Shown one piece after another: positions 1 to 10,036 of a DNA stretch of 60,074 nt. This stretch comes from Candidatus Helarchaeota archaeon (GTDB taxonomy: Archaea; Asgardarchaeota; Lokiarchaeia; Helarchaeales; HEL-GB-A). A program made the translations under genes and the position numbers. The stretch is from positions 1-60,074 of the forward strand of contig JAEOSY010000533.1 in assembly GCA_016840125.1 (NCBI GenBank), read 5' to 3'. The notes beneath the pieces were generated by a model that saw nothing but the letters and a program-made list of their open reading frames with translations, did not search any database and was not told where the DNA came from. Within the stretch, counting starts at the first letter, position 1. Each line of letters begins with the position of its first letter.

Positions 1-1
1 A

Positions 2-1369
2 GGGTCCGATAATTATTCAAAAGCTAAATTTATACTCCACTCATACGCCGAAGATGCCAGTCCATTCCAGGGAAATCCGCCTGAGCTAGTGGTTCGACCC
101 CAGAGCGCAGATGAAATATCCCAAATAGTTCAATTTGCGGCTTCTCATCATATACCAATTGTTCCAGCTGGAGGACGAAGTGGTATTAGTGGCGCCGCAA
201 TTCCCCGTACGCCTACTGCCATTATGTTAGATCTCACACGAATGAATCAGGTAATTTCGATTGATGAAGATGTCATGACGGTGACCGTTCAGGCCGGTAT
301 CACATGGGCTGAATTAATCCATAAGCTTCATCAGAAAAAATTTACCGTGGGTTTCAGAGGCCCCTACGGTGGAAATGCCGGGACTGTTGGGGGGAGTCTC
401 AGTTCAAACAGTGTTGGAATTGGCGCCTCAATGTATGGTGGTGCGTGTGATAATGCAGTTAATCTCGAAGTTGTCCTTGCCGATGGACGCATTATCGAAA
501 CGGGTAACGCTTGGAAAAACGATTCCCCCGAAAAGATAAAGCGATTTGCACGATATTGCACCTTTAATGATCTCACCGGAATTTTCCTTGGAGATCACGG
601 TACTCTTGGCATAAAAACTAAGGCCACTCTTAAGATCTACCCCCTTGCTGAGGGCACTGCATTTATTGATTTCGGTTTTTTAAGCATAGAACAGTGTTCT
701 TGGGCTATCCATCACCTGCAGAAACATAAAATTGCTTCTGAAGCTGTAATTTTAGGAGATCCCAACTCAATTGAATTGCTAGCCTCTACTTATCGTGATC
801 GATATCCGCGAATAATGACAATCGCAGGTATCATTATTGAAGAATATAATCAGGAACTTGCAAATAAGAAAAAAGATATATGCGAACAAATCGCTAAACA
901 ATATGCAGGTAAATCCATTGGCTCGTTTCTGTCAAAAGCCCATTGGTTAAATAAATTTAACCTCACCCAATCCCTTTTCGAGGAAGGCTTTTGGCATAAT
1001 ACATGTCACCTCCGCCCAATGACGTCTTTACCCTCATTAATACACTTTACTAATGAATTGTTTGAAAAAAATGAATTAAAAGCAAATGATATTAATTGGA
1101 TAATCAGCGCCCTTGCTACAGATCGCTGTTATTGCACTGGATGGGTTACTCTTTTCCTGAAGGACCCAAATAAACGCCCTCTACTGCAGAAAGTTTGGCA
1201 TGAACTTCGTGAATATGAGCTTAAAGAAGGCGTCCCCTATTGGACCGGGTTGTTATGGGAAGATTACGTGCTCCCGAAAGTCAATCCGACTTTTCATGAT
1301 ACGATGCGAAAGATTAAGGATGCACTCGACCCTGAACATATCTTTCACCCCCAAGTTTTCGGGCTATAA
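2..1369 (+). CDS. FAD-linked 2-hydroxyacid oxidase subunit, GlcD-like (5' end outside window)
   Basis: Likely oxidises a 2-hydroxy acid such as glycolate or lactate with FAD, passing electrons to the Fe-S protein encoded next. The reading frame is open from base 2, and the part before the first in-frame GTG (position 89) is already typical of the family, ending in a GNPPELVVRPQS stretch before the FAD-binding domain. The gene therefore starts before the window and the GTG is not its start. Visible are a PAGGRSGISGA-type FAD loop, the GGNAGTVGGSLSSNS segment of the FAD_binding_4 fold, and a C-terminal cap ending in DPEHIFHPQVFGL, the usual close of GlcD/LldD-like enzymes. It is the first readable gene of a three-gene operon, with 12 bases before the next start. 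The exact substrate is not determined. Confidence 0.85.
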   Translation, partial: GSDNYSKAKFILHSYAEDASPFQGNPPELVVRPQSADEISQIVQFAASHHIPIVPAGGRSGISGAAIPRTPTAIMLDLTRMNQVISIDEDVMTVTVQAGITWAELIHKLHQKKFTVGFRGPYGGNAGTVGGSLSSNSVGIGASMYGGACDNAVNLEVVLADGRIIETGNAWKNDSPEKIKRFARYCTFNDLTGIFLGDHGTLGIKTKATLKIYPLAEGTAFIDFGFLSIEQCSWAIHHLQKHKIASEAVILGDPNSIELLASTYRDRYPRIMTIAGIIIEEYNQELANKKKDICEQIAKQYAGKSIGSFLSKAHWLNKFNLTQSLFEEGFWHNTCHLRPMTSLPSLIHFTNELFEKNELKANDINWIISALATDRCYCTGWVTLFLKDPNKRPLLQKVWHELREYELKEGVPYWTGLLWEDYVLPKVNPTFHDTMRKIKDALDPEHIFHPQVFGL

Positions 1370-1381
1370 TGAGGTTTTGTT

Positions 1382-3064
1382 ATGATTAAATACACCCACC
1401 TTCCAGAATTCCTTGCTGAAATGGAAAAATGTGGTAAATGCGGAGATTGCGCTTTAGCCGTCGAAATTAGTACGGCAAAGAAGCACATCAATAAACCCTG
1501 TGTAGTTAAGAATGTTTTAGGGTTTGAAGCCTATGATGCTCGAGGTAGAATTCTAATTCTTAAGCGATTATTGGATGGCACGCTTCCCTTTGATGAAGAG
1601 ATCTCGGAATGGGTCTATACCTGTTTATTATGTGGAAACTGTCAAACTACATGTCTTGCTATTGAGAATGGAATTGACGTTCCCGCGATGATGGAAGCTC
1701 TTAGGAAAGATTTAGTTGAAAGTGGGTATAGCCTTCCGAAACATGATGAAATTATCAAAAAAATGTTTGAATATAACAATCCATACGGTGAATCCCATAA
1801 AGAGCGCTTCAATTTCATTATGAGTGAAAATTTTCCCCCTAAGGCAGACGTTGTCGTCTTCTTCGGCTGTACAGCTGCATATAGGCAGAAAGACATCGGA
1901 ACTGCTACTTATAAGATTCTTAAAAAAGCCAATGTGGATTTTACTATCCTTAAAGATGAAAAATGCTGCGGTTCCGTGCTATTTCGCTGGGGACATCACG
2001 AAAAGCTAAAGGAACAAGCAAGAGAATTAATTGATCAAATTCAAAAAACGGGTGCAAAAACAGTTATCTTTCCCTGTGCGGGGTGCTACCGGACTTTTAA
2101 AATCGATTATCCTCAACTTATAGAAATACCTGAAAATATAGAATTTATTCATATGGCTGAATATGTAGAACGGCTTGTGAAAGAAAATAAGATTCATTTC
2201 AAATTTAATTCACCTGCCCAGATAACATACCATGACCCTTGTCATTTAGGTCGTGGTGCAGGGATTTATGAGGCACCTCGATTTTTAATAAACTCTATTA
2301 CTTCCTCAAAATTTGTTGAAATGGAAACCCGAAGAAATTACAGTCATTGTTGCGGAGCTGGAGGGGGCGTGAAAAGCTGTTTTCCTGATCTCTCTTCGAA
2401 AATAGGTGTCAATCGGATCCTCGAAGCTGCGCAAAACGAGATCGACTACTTAGTAAGTGCTTGCCCCTTTTGTAAAACCAATTTATCACAAAATCTGAAT
2501 GGACAGGAGTTTCAAGTACTCGATTTAATCGAATTACTCTCTCAAAATATAGATGAAAGTCTAACTGGTACTGTAATGCAGACTGACTTACCTGTTGAAG
2601 CCCATCCACTTACCCAAGAGTACATTAACTACTTGAGTAAGACCCCTGAAATATTTGGTGATTTAATTCCGGGCTCAGTTCTTGATTTTACAGTTTATAG
2701 TTCAATTGATGATTTTGACGATGAATTACCTCCCACTGGTAAATTCCATATAATCCGCTTAGAAAGTAAAATTGAAATTTATAGTGGGCAAGCCGATAAT
2801 CCGGATTTGCAACTCGCACTCTCCGAAGGTGCCGTAAGGGAATTGGTCAATACAAATAGTAAAAAGGAATACTCCCGTAAGTTCGGTGGCTTCTATAATG
2901 ACCCCGAAGAGGAGTTCTGGATTGATTTCGTCCTTCATAAACGCACAAAAACTCTGATAAAGATGGGTTATGGCAAATTTGCAGAAGAAGCAGGAATTCT
3001 AGAAGAAGATGATGATGATTTAGATAGTTTAGATGAACGCGTAAAATTTGTTTCAAAGGAGTAA
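1382..3064 (+). CDS. GlcF-like Fe-S oxidoreductase subunit with C-terminal SCP2-like domain
   Basis: Electron-transfer partner of the preceding flavoprotein. Residues about 15-95 carry two cysteine clusters (CGKCGDC and CLLCGNCQTTC) fitting a two-[4Fe-4S] ferredoxin-like domain. Two CCG domains follow, with CCG near residues 195-200 and 320-325 (HCCGAGGG), plus DPCH and ACPFC motifs; these resemble GlcF, HdrB and LutA modules. Residues about 400-545 are additional: this part has a hydrophobic beta-rich pattern with a NPDLQLALSEGAV motif that matches the small SCP2-like protein at 16256-16684. The tail is very acidic (EEDDDDLDSLDE). An SD (GAGGT) precedes the ATG. The electron acceptor is unknown; the lipid-binding-like fusion could position the complex near the membrane or bind a hydrophobic substrate, which is inference. 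Confidence 0.8.
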   Translation: MIKYTHLPEFLAEMEKCGKCGDCALAVEISTAKKHINKPCVVKNVLGFEAYDARGRILILKRLLDGTLPFDEEISEWVYTCLLCGNCQTTCLAIENGIDVPAMMEALRKDLVESGYSLPKHDEIIKKMFEYNNPYGESHKERFNFIMSENFPPKADVVVFFGCTAAYRQKDIGTATYKILKKANVDFTILKDEKCCGSVLFRWGHHEKLKEQARELIDQIQKTGAKTVIFPCAGCYRTFKIDYPQLIEIPENIEFIHMAEYVERLVKENKIHFKFNSPAQITYHDPCHLGRGAGIYEAPRFLINSITSSKFVEMETRRNYSHCCGAGGGVKSCFPDLSSKIGVNRILEAAQNEIDYLVSACPFCKTNLSQNLNGQEFQVLDLIELLSQNIDESLTGTVMQTDLPVEAHPLTQEYINYLSKTPEIFGDLIPGSVLDFTVYSSIDDFDDELPPTGKFHIIRLESKIEIYSGQADNPDLQLALSEGAVRELVNTNSKKEYSRKFGGFYNDPEEEFWIDFVLHKRTKTLIKMGYGKFAEEAGILEEDDDDLDSLDERVKFVSKE

Positions 3065-3070
3065 ATAAAT

Positions 3071-4600
3071 ATGACCGTTGGCGAAGCAAACAAGAAAATT
3101 ACGAAAAAAACAACAACTGATGAAATAATTGTAAAGAATAAATACAATGGCGAAGTTATAGCCACGCTCCCAGCTGATACAAGGGACGGGCTTCGGGAAA
3201 AGATTAAACGAATTGCAGCATGCAGCAAAACATTAGCCAGTTCCGACAGACTTGAACGTGTCGCCTGGCTTGGGAAAGTCGCCCGGAAGGTTCGCTTTAA
3301 AAAGAAGGAGTTGAAAAATACAATTGTCGCAGAGGGTGGATTACCCATCAAATATGCCGAATGGGAAATTTCTATCGTCTATAATGGATTCAAATTCTGC
3401 GATTGGTTCTTTCAATTTTATGAAGATAAGGTCCTAGAGGATATTGAAGGGCAACGCTTCTCAAAAATAGAATATCATCCTCATGGCGTAACTGTCGGAA
3501 TTACTCCGCGGAATACTCCGATTAGTCTCCCACTCTATTTCCTCGGGGCTGCTTATTTAACTGCCAATCCTGCTATCATCAAACCAAGTACTGCATGTCC
3601 AATTACATTCCGCAAGACGTTTCAGATGATGTCTGAAATGGGCAACCCTCTGTTCGATGGATATGAGATTGCAATCGCCCCTGGTATGCAGGCAATTGAC
3701 GAATTCATTCAAAATAGACTCATTAAAACATTCCTCTGTATTACAGCATCCCACACCGCAAAGGATATCCTCCTTCGCTATGCTAAACATCTCAAAAAAT
3801 CAATTGACCGGTCAATGGGCATTGACCTTTTTACCATGCCCTTTAAACATTTTGTTTTTGAGATGGCTGGTAATGATGCGGGAGTTGTGCTGCCTGGCAT
3901 CAATATCGACCGCGTTGCTAAGTGGAATGTTTCGGCTAGTTACACTAATAGTGGTCAACAATGCTTCTCCATGAAACGCATTATCGTCCATCAAGATATT
4001 TATGATGATTACATAGAAGCTGTGCTCCACGAGATGGATAAAGTAAAATTAGGAGATCCAATGGATCCAACTGTTGATATCGGTCCGTTGGGCTCACGAA
4101 AGATTCTAATGATGATGGATCTCATGGTGGAAGATGCTAAAAAACATGGGGCAAAAATCCTCTGTGGTGAGAAAAAAATCGACACTGGTGAAGATTACGG
4201 GTTGTTCTATTATCCCACTCTCGTTGAAATCGAATCTAACAAGTGCTGGGACATTCCGAAATCTCCATTTCTATGGCGTGAAGAGGCTTTTGGTCCAGTT
4301 CGCAGCATTACAAAAGCTAAGGATGTCGATGAGGCTATTAAACTGGCTAATGCTACGAATTATGGGATGCGCGCTGTTGGCTACGCTACGAATCCCTCTG
4401 ATATCCAGCGCTTAAAGACTGAATTATACGCTGGGAATATCTTCATCAATACCAAACCGATGATCGTGGATATCTCGTTCCCCCTTGGAGGCATCAAAGA
4501 TAGTAGTTACCCTCCTGGACTGAAATACTATCCGCGTGAATTAATGTGGCCCAAATTTGTGCATGACGCGACATCAAAAAACATCGACAAAATATCATAA
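3071..4600 (+). CDS. NAD(P)-dependent aldehyde dehydrogenase
   Basis: A 509-residue member of the aldehyde dehydrogenase superfamily, full length for the family. Visible motifs are the cofactor-binding TPRNTPISLPLYFLGAA and AIIKPSTACPI segments, the general-base region FEMAGNDAG (catalytic Glu), and the nucleophile in NSGQQCFSMKRI (catalytic Cys). The C-terminal EEAFGPVRSITKA is also typical. An SD (AGGAG) lies about 8 bases before ATG, and only six bases separate it from the preceding stop, so it is translated from the same message as the GlcD/GlcF-like pair. A pathway from an aldehyde to a 2-hydroxy acid to a 2-oxo acid (for example lactaldehyde to lactate to pyruvate) would explain the operon, but the substrate is inferred from context only. 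Confidence 0.88.
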   Translation: MTVGEANKKITKKTTTDEIIVKNKYNGEVIATLPADTRDGLREKIKRIAACSKTLASSDRLERVAWLGKVARKVRFKKKELKNTIVAEGGLPIKYAEWEISIVYNGFKFCDWFFQFYEDKVLEDIEGQRFSKIEYHPHGVTVGITPRNTPISLPLYFLGAAYLTANPAIIKPSTACPITFRKTFQMMSEMGNPLFDGYEIAIAPGMQAIDEFIQNRLIKTFLCITASHTAKDILLRYAKHLKKSIDRSMGIDLFTMPFKHFVFEMAGNDAGVVLPGINIDRVAKWNVSASYTNSGQQCFSMKRIIVHQDIYDDYIEAVLHEMDKVKLGDPMDPTVDIGPLGSRKILMMMDLMVEDAKKHGAKILCGEKKIDTGEDYGLFYYPTLVEIESNKCWDIPKSPFLWREEAFGPVRSITKAKDVDEAIKLANATNYGMRAVGYATNPSDIQRLKTELYAGNIFINTKPMIVDISFPLGGIKDSSYPPGLKYYPRELMWPKFVHDATSKNIDKIS

Positions 4601-4632
4601 ATAACCATGCTACTGACAACAAAATCCTAACC

Positions 4633-6978
4633 TTAAACCCTTTTTAACGAAAGCGAAAACTGATTTCTATTGAGATCAATTTTCTTAACCTCAAATCTGT
4701 AGAGTTTATTTATAGAAATGTAATCCTTTATTTCATGCTCATCCTGTTTTGTGATGTGGTTTTTGTAAGCAAGACCGTTCGGACCTACTCCTATATCAAT
4801 ATATGCACCATGATCTTGAATATTTTTTACTAATCCCCATACAACCATTCCACTTCTCAAACCTGCAAGCTCTCTTACATTATTCAATGTAGGAAGGTTG
4901 AAACGCTTGGAGAGGGGCATACTCGCGTTAGAGCGATGAATATGATCATGGTCAATACAATAAATTCTGTGAGTTAACTCAGTTCTGATTTGATTCGTAG
5001 AGTCTCGAGAACTATGAAATAAAATTACCATTTGGGGCATTACATAATCAAGAAATTCAAGAAGCTGATCGAAATCTGGATGGAAATGAAACAGATATCG
5101 ATTTTGCAATTGAGTATTAAAAATTTTACAATTTACATTTATAAACCGATTTATGTCTGGTTGAACCCTTATTCGTATTTGCGGGCGACCACTAATCAAA
5201 TCATCCGCAATCCGATGGCGTAATTTTCCAGAAATAATTAGCAAATTATTGGGATTAGAAAGGAAATTTTCTAAGGCATGAAAGGTTTCTTCTGAAATCG
5301 CATTTCGTATACCCTCTGAATCATCAGGTTCTAAATCACTCAAAGGTAAGCAAATGATACTACCTTCATTTATTGCTCTATTTAATCCAATCCCCCCATA
5401 TTCTAACCATTCATCACCTAATTTCCTAATCATGATTGAATGAAAGGGATCTTCATGTTTATTTATCTTATTCCTAAGTTTGATTGATAAATCCTCAGGA
5501 CTATCACGGAAGACACAAAGAAGATCCCAAATGTCTGAATTGAAGTAAAAAGGTGGGCGAAGCATACCCGCTTCTGCAGCCATCTCGTGAAAAATAAAAA
5601 GAGGAATAATGATTCCGGGGCTAAAATCAGAGAGAACTAAGATGCTTGATTTTTTATCTCGTTTTGAATTCAGTTTCAGAGTTTGATACATTTGACTATA
5701 TACAAAAGCCTTAATCGCTTCTTCTTTCTTGAAATTTTTATCTGCTGCTGTAGCATCGCATATAATTACATCTGGTTCAGCTTTAATTTTCTTAATTGAC
5801 TGCCTTGCAGAAGGTATCGGTTCGAAACTAGATAGAGAGAAGTCACCTGTGTAGAGAATTCTAAATGGTTCTGCATTTCCATTTAAATTCAATATTATTT
5901 CTGTTATTATTGCGCCAGGGAGATGTCCTGCCCGGAAAAATTTAAGTTGAAGCCCCTTTTTTGCTTTAATCACCTGCTCGTACCGAATCAGCTTAATATT
6001 TTTGAAGAATGGTGTATTTTTTGTGAGAGAATTGAGATTTGCTTCCATTGTTTTTTGTAATTGATCATATTTCTCAAGGAAGGATTTTTCCTGAACACCC
6101 GCGTTTTTACGGACATCCTCTCGGTGTTTTTTTAGGATTTCTTTTATCTGAGATAATTTGATTAGATATAATTCTAACGTTGTTTGAGTACATATTATTG
6201 GAGCTGAACAGTCTCCTTTTTCATATAAGTCCCACAGTCCTTGAGAATGATCATTATGTGCATGGCTTAAAATAACTAATTTAATTTTTTGTGGATCAAA
6301 AAATGGTATTTCCTCAAAGGGAGATGGATGACTCTTAGTTATCGTGAAACCTGCATCTAAAAGTACTTGGAAACCACCAATTGATAGTAAAAAGCTATTT
6401 TGACTAGACCAATCCTTCTTATTAAATTTCTGATTTAGCCAAATTTTAGGATTATCTTGGGGTGGAATTAGATTAGAGATTTTTTCGTCAAGAGACTTTT
6501 GATGCTCTTCTTTAAAATAAGAACACGAATCTAACCATCTTTTAATAGGTGAGGAGGGCATGGGCGGTCCGGTGAGATGAAGATAAATACCAAACCTATT
6601 TGCAAGGGGTTCAACTTGTTGATAAAGCTTAGCACCTCTGCGGCACCACACTTGAATAACTGGATAGTCTTCAAAATTGCTGAAAATCTTAAATTCACTT
6701 ATTGAAATTAATTCTCTACGTGGAAAATTTTCTTCTTTCATTATGAATTGGATTAGATCCTGCTTAGCATTTTGATCCCGCTCTTTATTTTCAACAATTT
6801 CTCCAAGTCCATCTCTATATCTTCTTGCCAACTGAGGATTCCATTCCCAATCTACATAGCTCACATTAATTGGGAAGCCATAGTTATTGAAAACTAGTTG
6901 ACCATTACATTTATCACAATATATTCGTTTTTGGGTTGGGTTCTGACAATAAGGACAAATTTCAGCTTCGATTTTCAT
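4633..6978 (-). CDS. CPSF73-like beta-CASP metallo-beta-lactamase nuclease with N-terminal zinc ribbon and C-terminal S1 domain
   Basis: Predicted RNA-directed nuclease. Domains in order: zinc ribbon (C8, C11, C21, C24); an unrecognised segment to about residue 180; metallo-beta-lactamase core with HxHxDH (H239, H241, D243, H244); an AGHLPGA motif near 352 and YTGDFS near 377, both close to CPSF/RNase J motifs; a beta-CASP region ending with candidate motifs B (FHFHPDFDQ, near 632) and C (ILFHSS, near 655); and an S1 domain at about 705-781 (SGMVVWGLVKNIQDHGAYI). All expected metal ligands appear present, so activity is likely. It is the last gene of a three-gene operon, overlapping the PLD gene by 17 bases. 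General archaeal aCPSF proteins carry KH domains instead; none is seen here, so this looks like a dedicated accessory nuclease. Confidence 0.8.
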   Translation of the reverse strand: MKIEAEICPYCQNPTQKRIYCDKCNGQLVFNNYGFPINVSYVDWEWNPQLARRYRDGLGEIVENKERDQNAKQDLIQFIMKEENFPRRELISISEFKIFSNFEDYPVIQVWCRRGAKLYQQVEPLANRFGIYLHLTGPPMPSSPIKRWLDSCSYFKEEHQKSLDEKISNLIPPQDNPKIWLNQKFNKKDWSSQNSFLLSIGGFQVLLDAGFTITKSHPSPFEEIPFFDPQKIKLVILSHAHNDHSQGLWDLYEKGDCSAPIICTQTTLELYLIKLSQIKEILKKHREDVRKNAGVQEKSFLEKYDQLQKTMEANLNSLTKNTPFFKNIKLIRYEQVIKAKKGLQLKFFRAGHLPGAIITEIILNLNGNAEPFRILYTGDFSLSSFEPIPSARQSIKKIKAEPDVIICDATAADKNFKKEEAIKAFVYSQMYQTLKLNSKRDKKSSILVLSDFSPGIIIPLFIFHEMAAEAGMLRPPFYFNSDIWDLLCVFRDSPEDLSIKLRNKINKHEDPFHSIMIRKLGDEWLEYGGIGLNRAINEGSIICLPLSDLEPDDSEGIRNAISEETFHALENFLSNPNNLLIISGKLRHRIADDLISGRPQIRIRVQPDINRFINVNCKIFNTQLQNRYLFHFHPDFDQLLEFLDYVMPQMVILFHSSRDSTNQIRTELTHRIYCIDHDHIHRSNASMPLSKRFNLPTLNNVRELAGLRSGMVVWGLVKNIQDHGAYIDIGVGPNGLAYKNHITKQDEHEIKDYISINKLYRFEVKKIDLNRNQFSLSLKRV

Positions 6979-9900
6979 TTCTGTTCGGCCTTTTCTTTCT
7001 TGGTTTTAAAATAGTAATCTTACCCGATTCAATATAGGACGGGGGTAATTTATCTCTCAAATTTAAGAATTTGGATGGAGTTTTGTCAGCCCAAACAATA
7101 TCCTCAATAATGAAAATACCATCTTCTCCTTCCCCAGCTTGAACATAACAGATATTAGAACAGAGGGCGAGAATTTTTTGAACTTTATCGAAATGGTATC
7201 TAAGAGGTTGTGATTTGAGTGATTCTCCCATCTTATGAATATCTTGAGGGGAATTATCTAATAAAATAGTTTCTGAATGGTACATTGTGATTATTATATT
7301 ATTTATTCTATATATTTTCGGAACAAGTTGATTTGGGCGGATATAGGCTTGTATATACTGGGAGGCAGTGATATCAGGTTGCAATTCATGCGAACCATTC
7401 TCGAACAAGAAATTGAACCAATTTTGGACCTCTTTAACAAAACTTCCCTGATTAGAATAAATCCCAATTTCAATTCCCCTTTCCATTCCCAACGGATCGA
7501 AATTGGCTGAGAATATTGCGGCCTCTTTTGAATCTATGATTATTCCTTTTGAATGATTCCGGGCATCACCCCGAACAATTACTTGTTGCTGTAATTGTGA
7601 AGATTTCTGTTCCATTGCTTTTTGGATCAATTGGTTGCATCCCGTTAAGTGATCTAACCGGTGATTCATCGCCCGAGCAAACCCCCGTATTTTTACTCCT
7701 CTCTTAATCGCTTGTAGAATGGCTCTTCCGACAGAATAACTTTCATTATCCTTTATGATCCAAGAGAAAAAATCTATTGTTCTTTTCGCGTTATTTATCA
7801 TTTCACATAATGTTTCGCTCAGTAGTGTTTGATTCTGGAAAGTCCATAAAAGATGAGGCACTTTTAACTTTCTAATCTCCCCAGCTGTTTTTCTAGTTTG
7901 TGAATCGAATAGATCATAACGTTTAGGTGGTTGATGCGTACTTACACCACCAGTTCTATGGCCTAATGATACTCCAGGTCGATATATTGCTTTATAATGG
8001 GGATTATCCCATAACCTTTGAAGGAATGTAGCGGTCTGTGACATTAAGTCTAGATTGAATATCATAAACCCAAATTCAGGATTACCAGTTAAGCTTGTTT
8101 TTACAAAATTTGCTGATGAGATTATTGCACCCTTTTCAGATAATATCAATTTAGCATGACAATCGATACGGGATCGAATCTCAATTCCTTCAACCTGTAA
8201 AGTTTTAAGTTGTTGGAGGTGGCCATTAACATCGATGTTCTCCTCATCTTGACTCGTGAGGTGTCCACGCCTCAATGTTGTCATAAATTTTATATTTGGT
8301 ATAGCATTCTCAGCAGCATTTATAATTGAGGATATAATTTTTGTGTTATCAATTATGAAGGAATAAATTGCAATCATCAATTCAGATTTGTTAATCAAAT
8401 GGTCTATTGAATTCATTATTTCTGGTTGTCCGGGAAGCGTCCAGACAGGTATCATTTGGGGATCTCGATTCAAAGGTTTATAACCCGCTCTGTAATTCAG
8501 TGGAATCCCATCTTGATCGATCTTTATCGTATTGCGGCGTTGAAAATACAAAAAATCCTTGAATACACGATCATTTTTAAGTATAATAGTAATTTCAGGG
8601 AATTCTCCTCGCTGTCTAGATATTGAACCCAAATCCTTCTCGAATCCAATATTGGTTGAAATATTTTGTTGAGTTGTTGGCTCCCTCAGCCCCGAGCCTT
8701 CAGAGAGCAGAGCTTTTTTTGCTACAGAATTAACTCTTTTAGGTTTGTGGGATACCCATATTTTTAGTATTTTTTGAATAGTAGATTCGCGCTCTATTTT
8801 TAGAGACATTAAACGTCTAACTATTGCGGACAAGGAGCGCATCCATGGTCTGTTCAATGTAAAGTTGTAGAGTTCTTCGAGAGTAATGGATGAACTCAAA
8901 TCAATATTCGATGATGTTAGGGGATTTGGTCGATGTATTTGTAAGATCTTTTTTTGTTCTTCTTCAGCGATCTCGTAAAATTGAGCTAGTGGTGTGTCTA
9001 AGTCAAGTTCGAATAAGATCTTTCTAAGTATCCTTTCGCGTATTACATTTTGGTCAGAACTACGTAAATAAATAACGTCAGATTTATATAAATTAAAATC
9101 ACGTTTGTTTTCCAGATCAGAATCATTAATATGTGCTACCCAAAACGGAATTACAGATGAATCGTTAGATTCAAGATGGATATCCTTATAATTTCTATCC
9201 AATAAAAATTCCTCTACACGTTCTTGCTCAGTAAGCCTTAAATAAGGTGCTAAAAAAGTTCTAAGATAGTTTTCAGTTGCCTGATCTTTTAATGGAAATA
9301 ATACCATTGTTTGATTATCAAATAATCTTATCTGCCCATCCGAAAACTGCAGTAGATGAAACAAGATATACTTTTTTTCGAATTGATTGAAGTTACAGTT
9401 TTTGATACAAGGCAATCCCAAATCCAAAAGTTCATTCTTATCAATTTTATTAAATCTCTTTAATACACGGTTTATTGTAGTTGTATATCTAAATGGAATA
9501 ATTCGTATATACGGGTTATTTTCTATTTCAGATTGATAATATATTTTCTCATTTAGGTGGAAGGGGAGGGAGCTTCCCTTAATCCCATCGAAAATTAAAT
9601 TGAAGACGGTTTGAATTTCATCAATCGGATTTTCAGAGGATTTTCCATGAATCCCACGTTGTGTTAAAGAATATGGTGACCTATTAAATTCCATTCCACT
9701 TGATTCAGGGACTTTAATTTCAATTAGTTCAGATTTTTGTAAATCTTCAAGGACAGGGCTGATAATTTCCATATCCATCCCAGAGAATGTGGATATATCT
9801 TCTTCAGTATAAATAATCCCAATACCAATTAGATTTAGGATAAAAAGCTTTAATTCTTGAACTGCATTGGATTGAAGAATCGTGCCCTCTCCTTGAATTA

Positions 9901-10036
9901 CTATAACGGGGTATGCAATACGGATATGCCTAACCGGGATTATCGGACTTCCATCTACAGAGGTGGGGATCCCTTCAGGCATTCGGAAATCGATTATATT
10001 TTGAATTAGTTTTAAGACTGGTTTTATTTGACTCAC
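6962..10036 (-). CDS. Double phospholipase-D-family nuclease with N-terminal winged helix
   Basis: A 1024-residue protein with two PLD catalytic repeats in the C-terminal half. The first has HAKLILSE then SSANF near residue 625 (HxKx4E, Glu where Asp is usual), and the second HSKGIIID then SANFD near residue 825 (HxKx4D). The two would pair to form one active site of a nuclease or, less likely, a lipid hydrolase. Residues about 55-130 look like a winged helix (an ISTFSGMDMEIISPVLEDL helix-turn-helix stretch, then YSLTQRG). The middle is unrecognised. Translation starts at GTG whose last two bases form the TGA stop of the helicase gene (GTGA overlap), so the two proteins should be made in step. 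PLD nuclease beside a COG1112-type helicase is the Mokosh arrangement; residue positions are approximate. Confidence 0.8.
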   Translation of the reverse strand: MSQIKPVLKLIQNIIDFRMPEGIPTSVDGSPIIPVRHIRIAYPVIVIQGEGTILQSNAVQELKLFILNLIGIGIIYTEEDISTFSGMDMEIISPVLEDLQKSELIEIKVPESSGMEFNRSPYSLTQRGIHGKSSENPIDEIQTVFNLIFDGIKGSSLPFHLNEKIYYQSEIENNPYIRIIPFRYTTTINRVLKRFNKIDKNELLDLGLPCIKNCNFNQFEKKYILFHLLQFSDGQIRLFDNQTMVLFPLKDQATENYLRTFLAPYLRLTEQERVEEFLLDRNYKDIHLESNDSSVIPFWVAHINDSDLENKRDFNLYKSDVIYLRSSDQNVIRERILRKILFELDLDTPLAQFYEIAEEEQKKILQIHRPNPLTSSNIDLSSSITLEELYNFTLNRPWMRSLSAIVRRLMSLKIERESTIQKILKIWVSHKPKRVNSVAKKALLSEGSGLREPTTQQNISTNIGFEKDLGSISRQRGEFPEITIILKNDRVFKDFLYFQRRNTIKIDQDGIPLNYRAGYKPLNRDPQMIPVWTLPGQPEIMNSIDHLINKSELMIAIYSFIIDNTKIISSIINAAENAIPNIKFMTTLRRGHLTSQDEENIDVNGHLQQLKTLQVEGIEIRSRIDCHAKLILSEKGAIISSANFVKTSLTGNPEFGFMIFNLDLMSQTATFLQRLWDNPHYKAIYRPGVSLGHRTGGVSTHQPPKRYDLFDSQTRKTAGEIRKLKVPHLLWTFQNQTLLSETLCEMINNAKRTIDFFSWIIKDNESYSVGRAILQAIKRGVKIRGFARAMNHRLDHLTGCNQLIQKAMEQKSSQLQQQVIVRGDARNHSKGIIIDSKEAAIFSANFDPLGMERGIEIGIYSNQGSFVKEVQNWFNFLFENGSHELQPDITASQYIQAYIRPNQLVPKIYRINNIIITMYHSETILLDNSPQDIHKMGESLKSQPLRYHFDKVQKILALCSNICYVQAGEGEDGIFIIEDIVWADKTPSKFLNLRDKLPPSYIESGKITILKPRKKRPNRNENRS

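Noticed and set aside
2968..3351. A 127-codon open frame on the minus strand across the Fe-S and aldehyde dehydrogenase genes
   Set aside because: It spans a gene junction antisense to two well-supported genes, and its Ser/Phe-rich product reflects the antisense of acidic and lysine codons.
6962..10036. DISARM or another restriction-linked PLD system
   Set aside because: No DNA methyltransferase, DUF1998 protein or SNF2-type helicase is present nearby.
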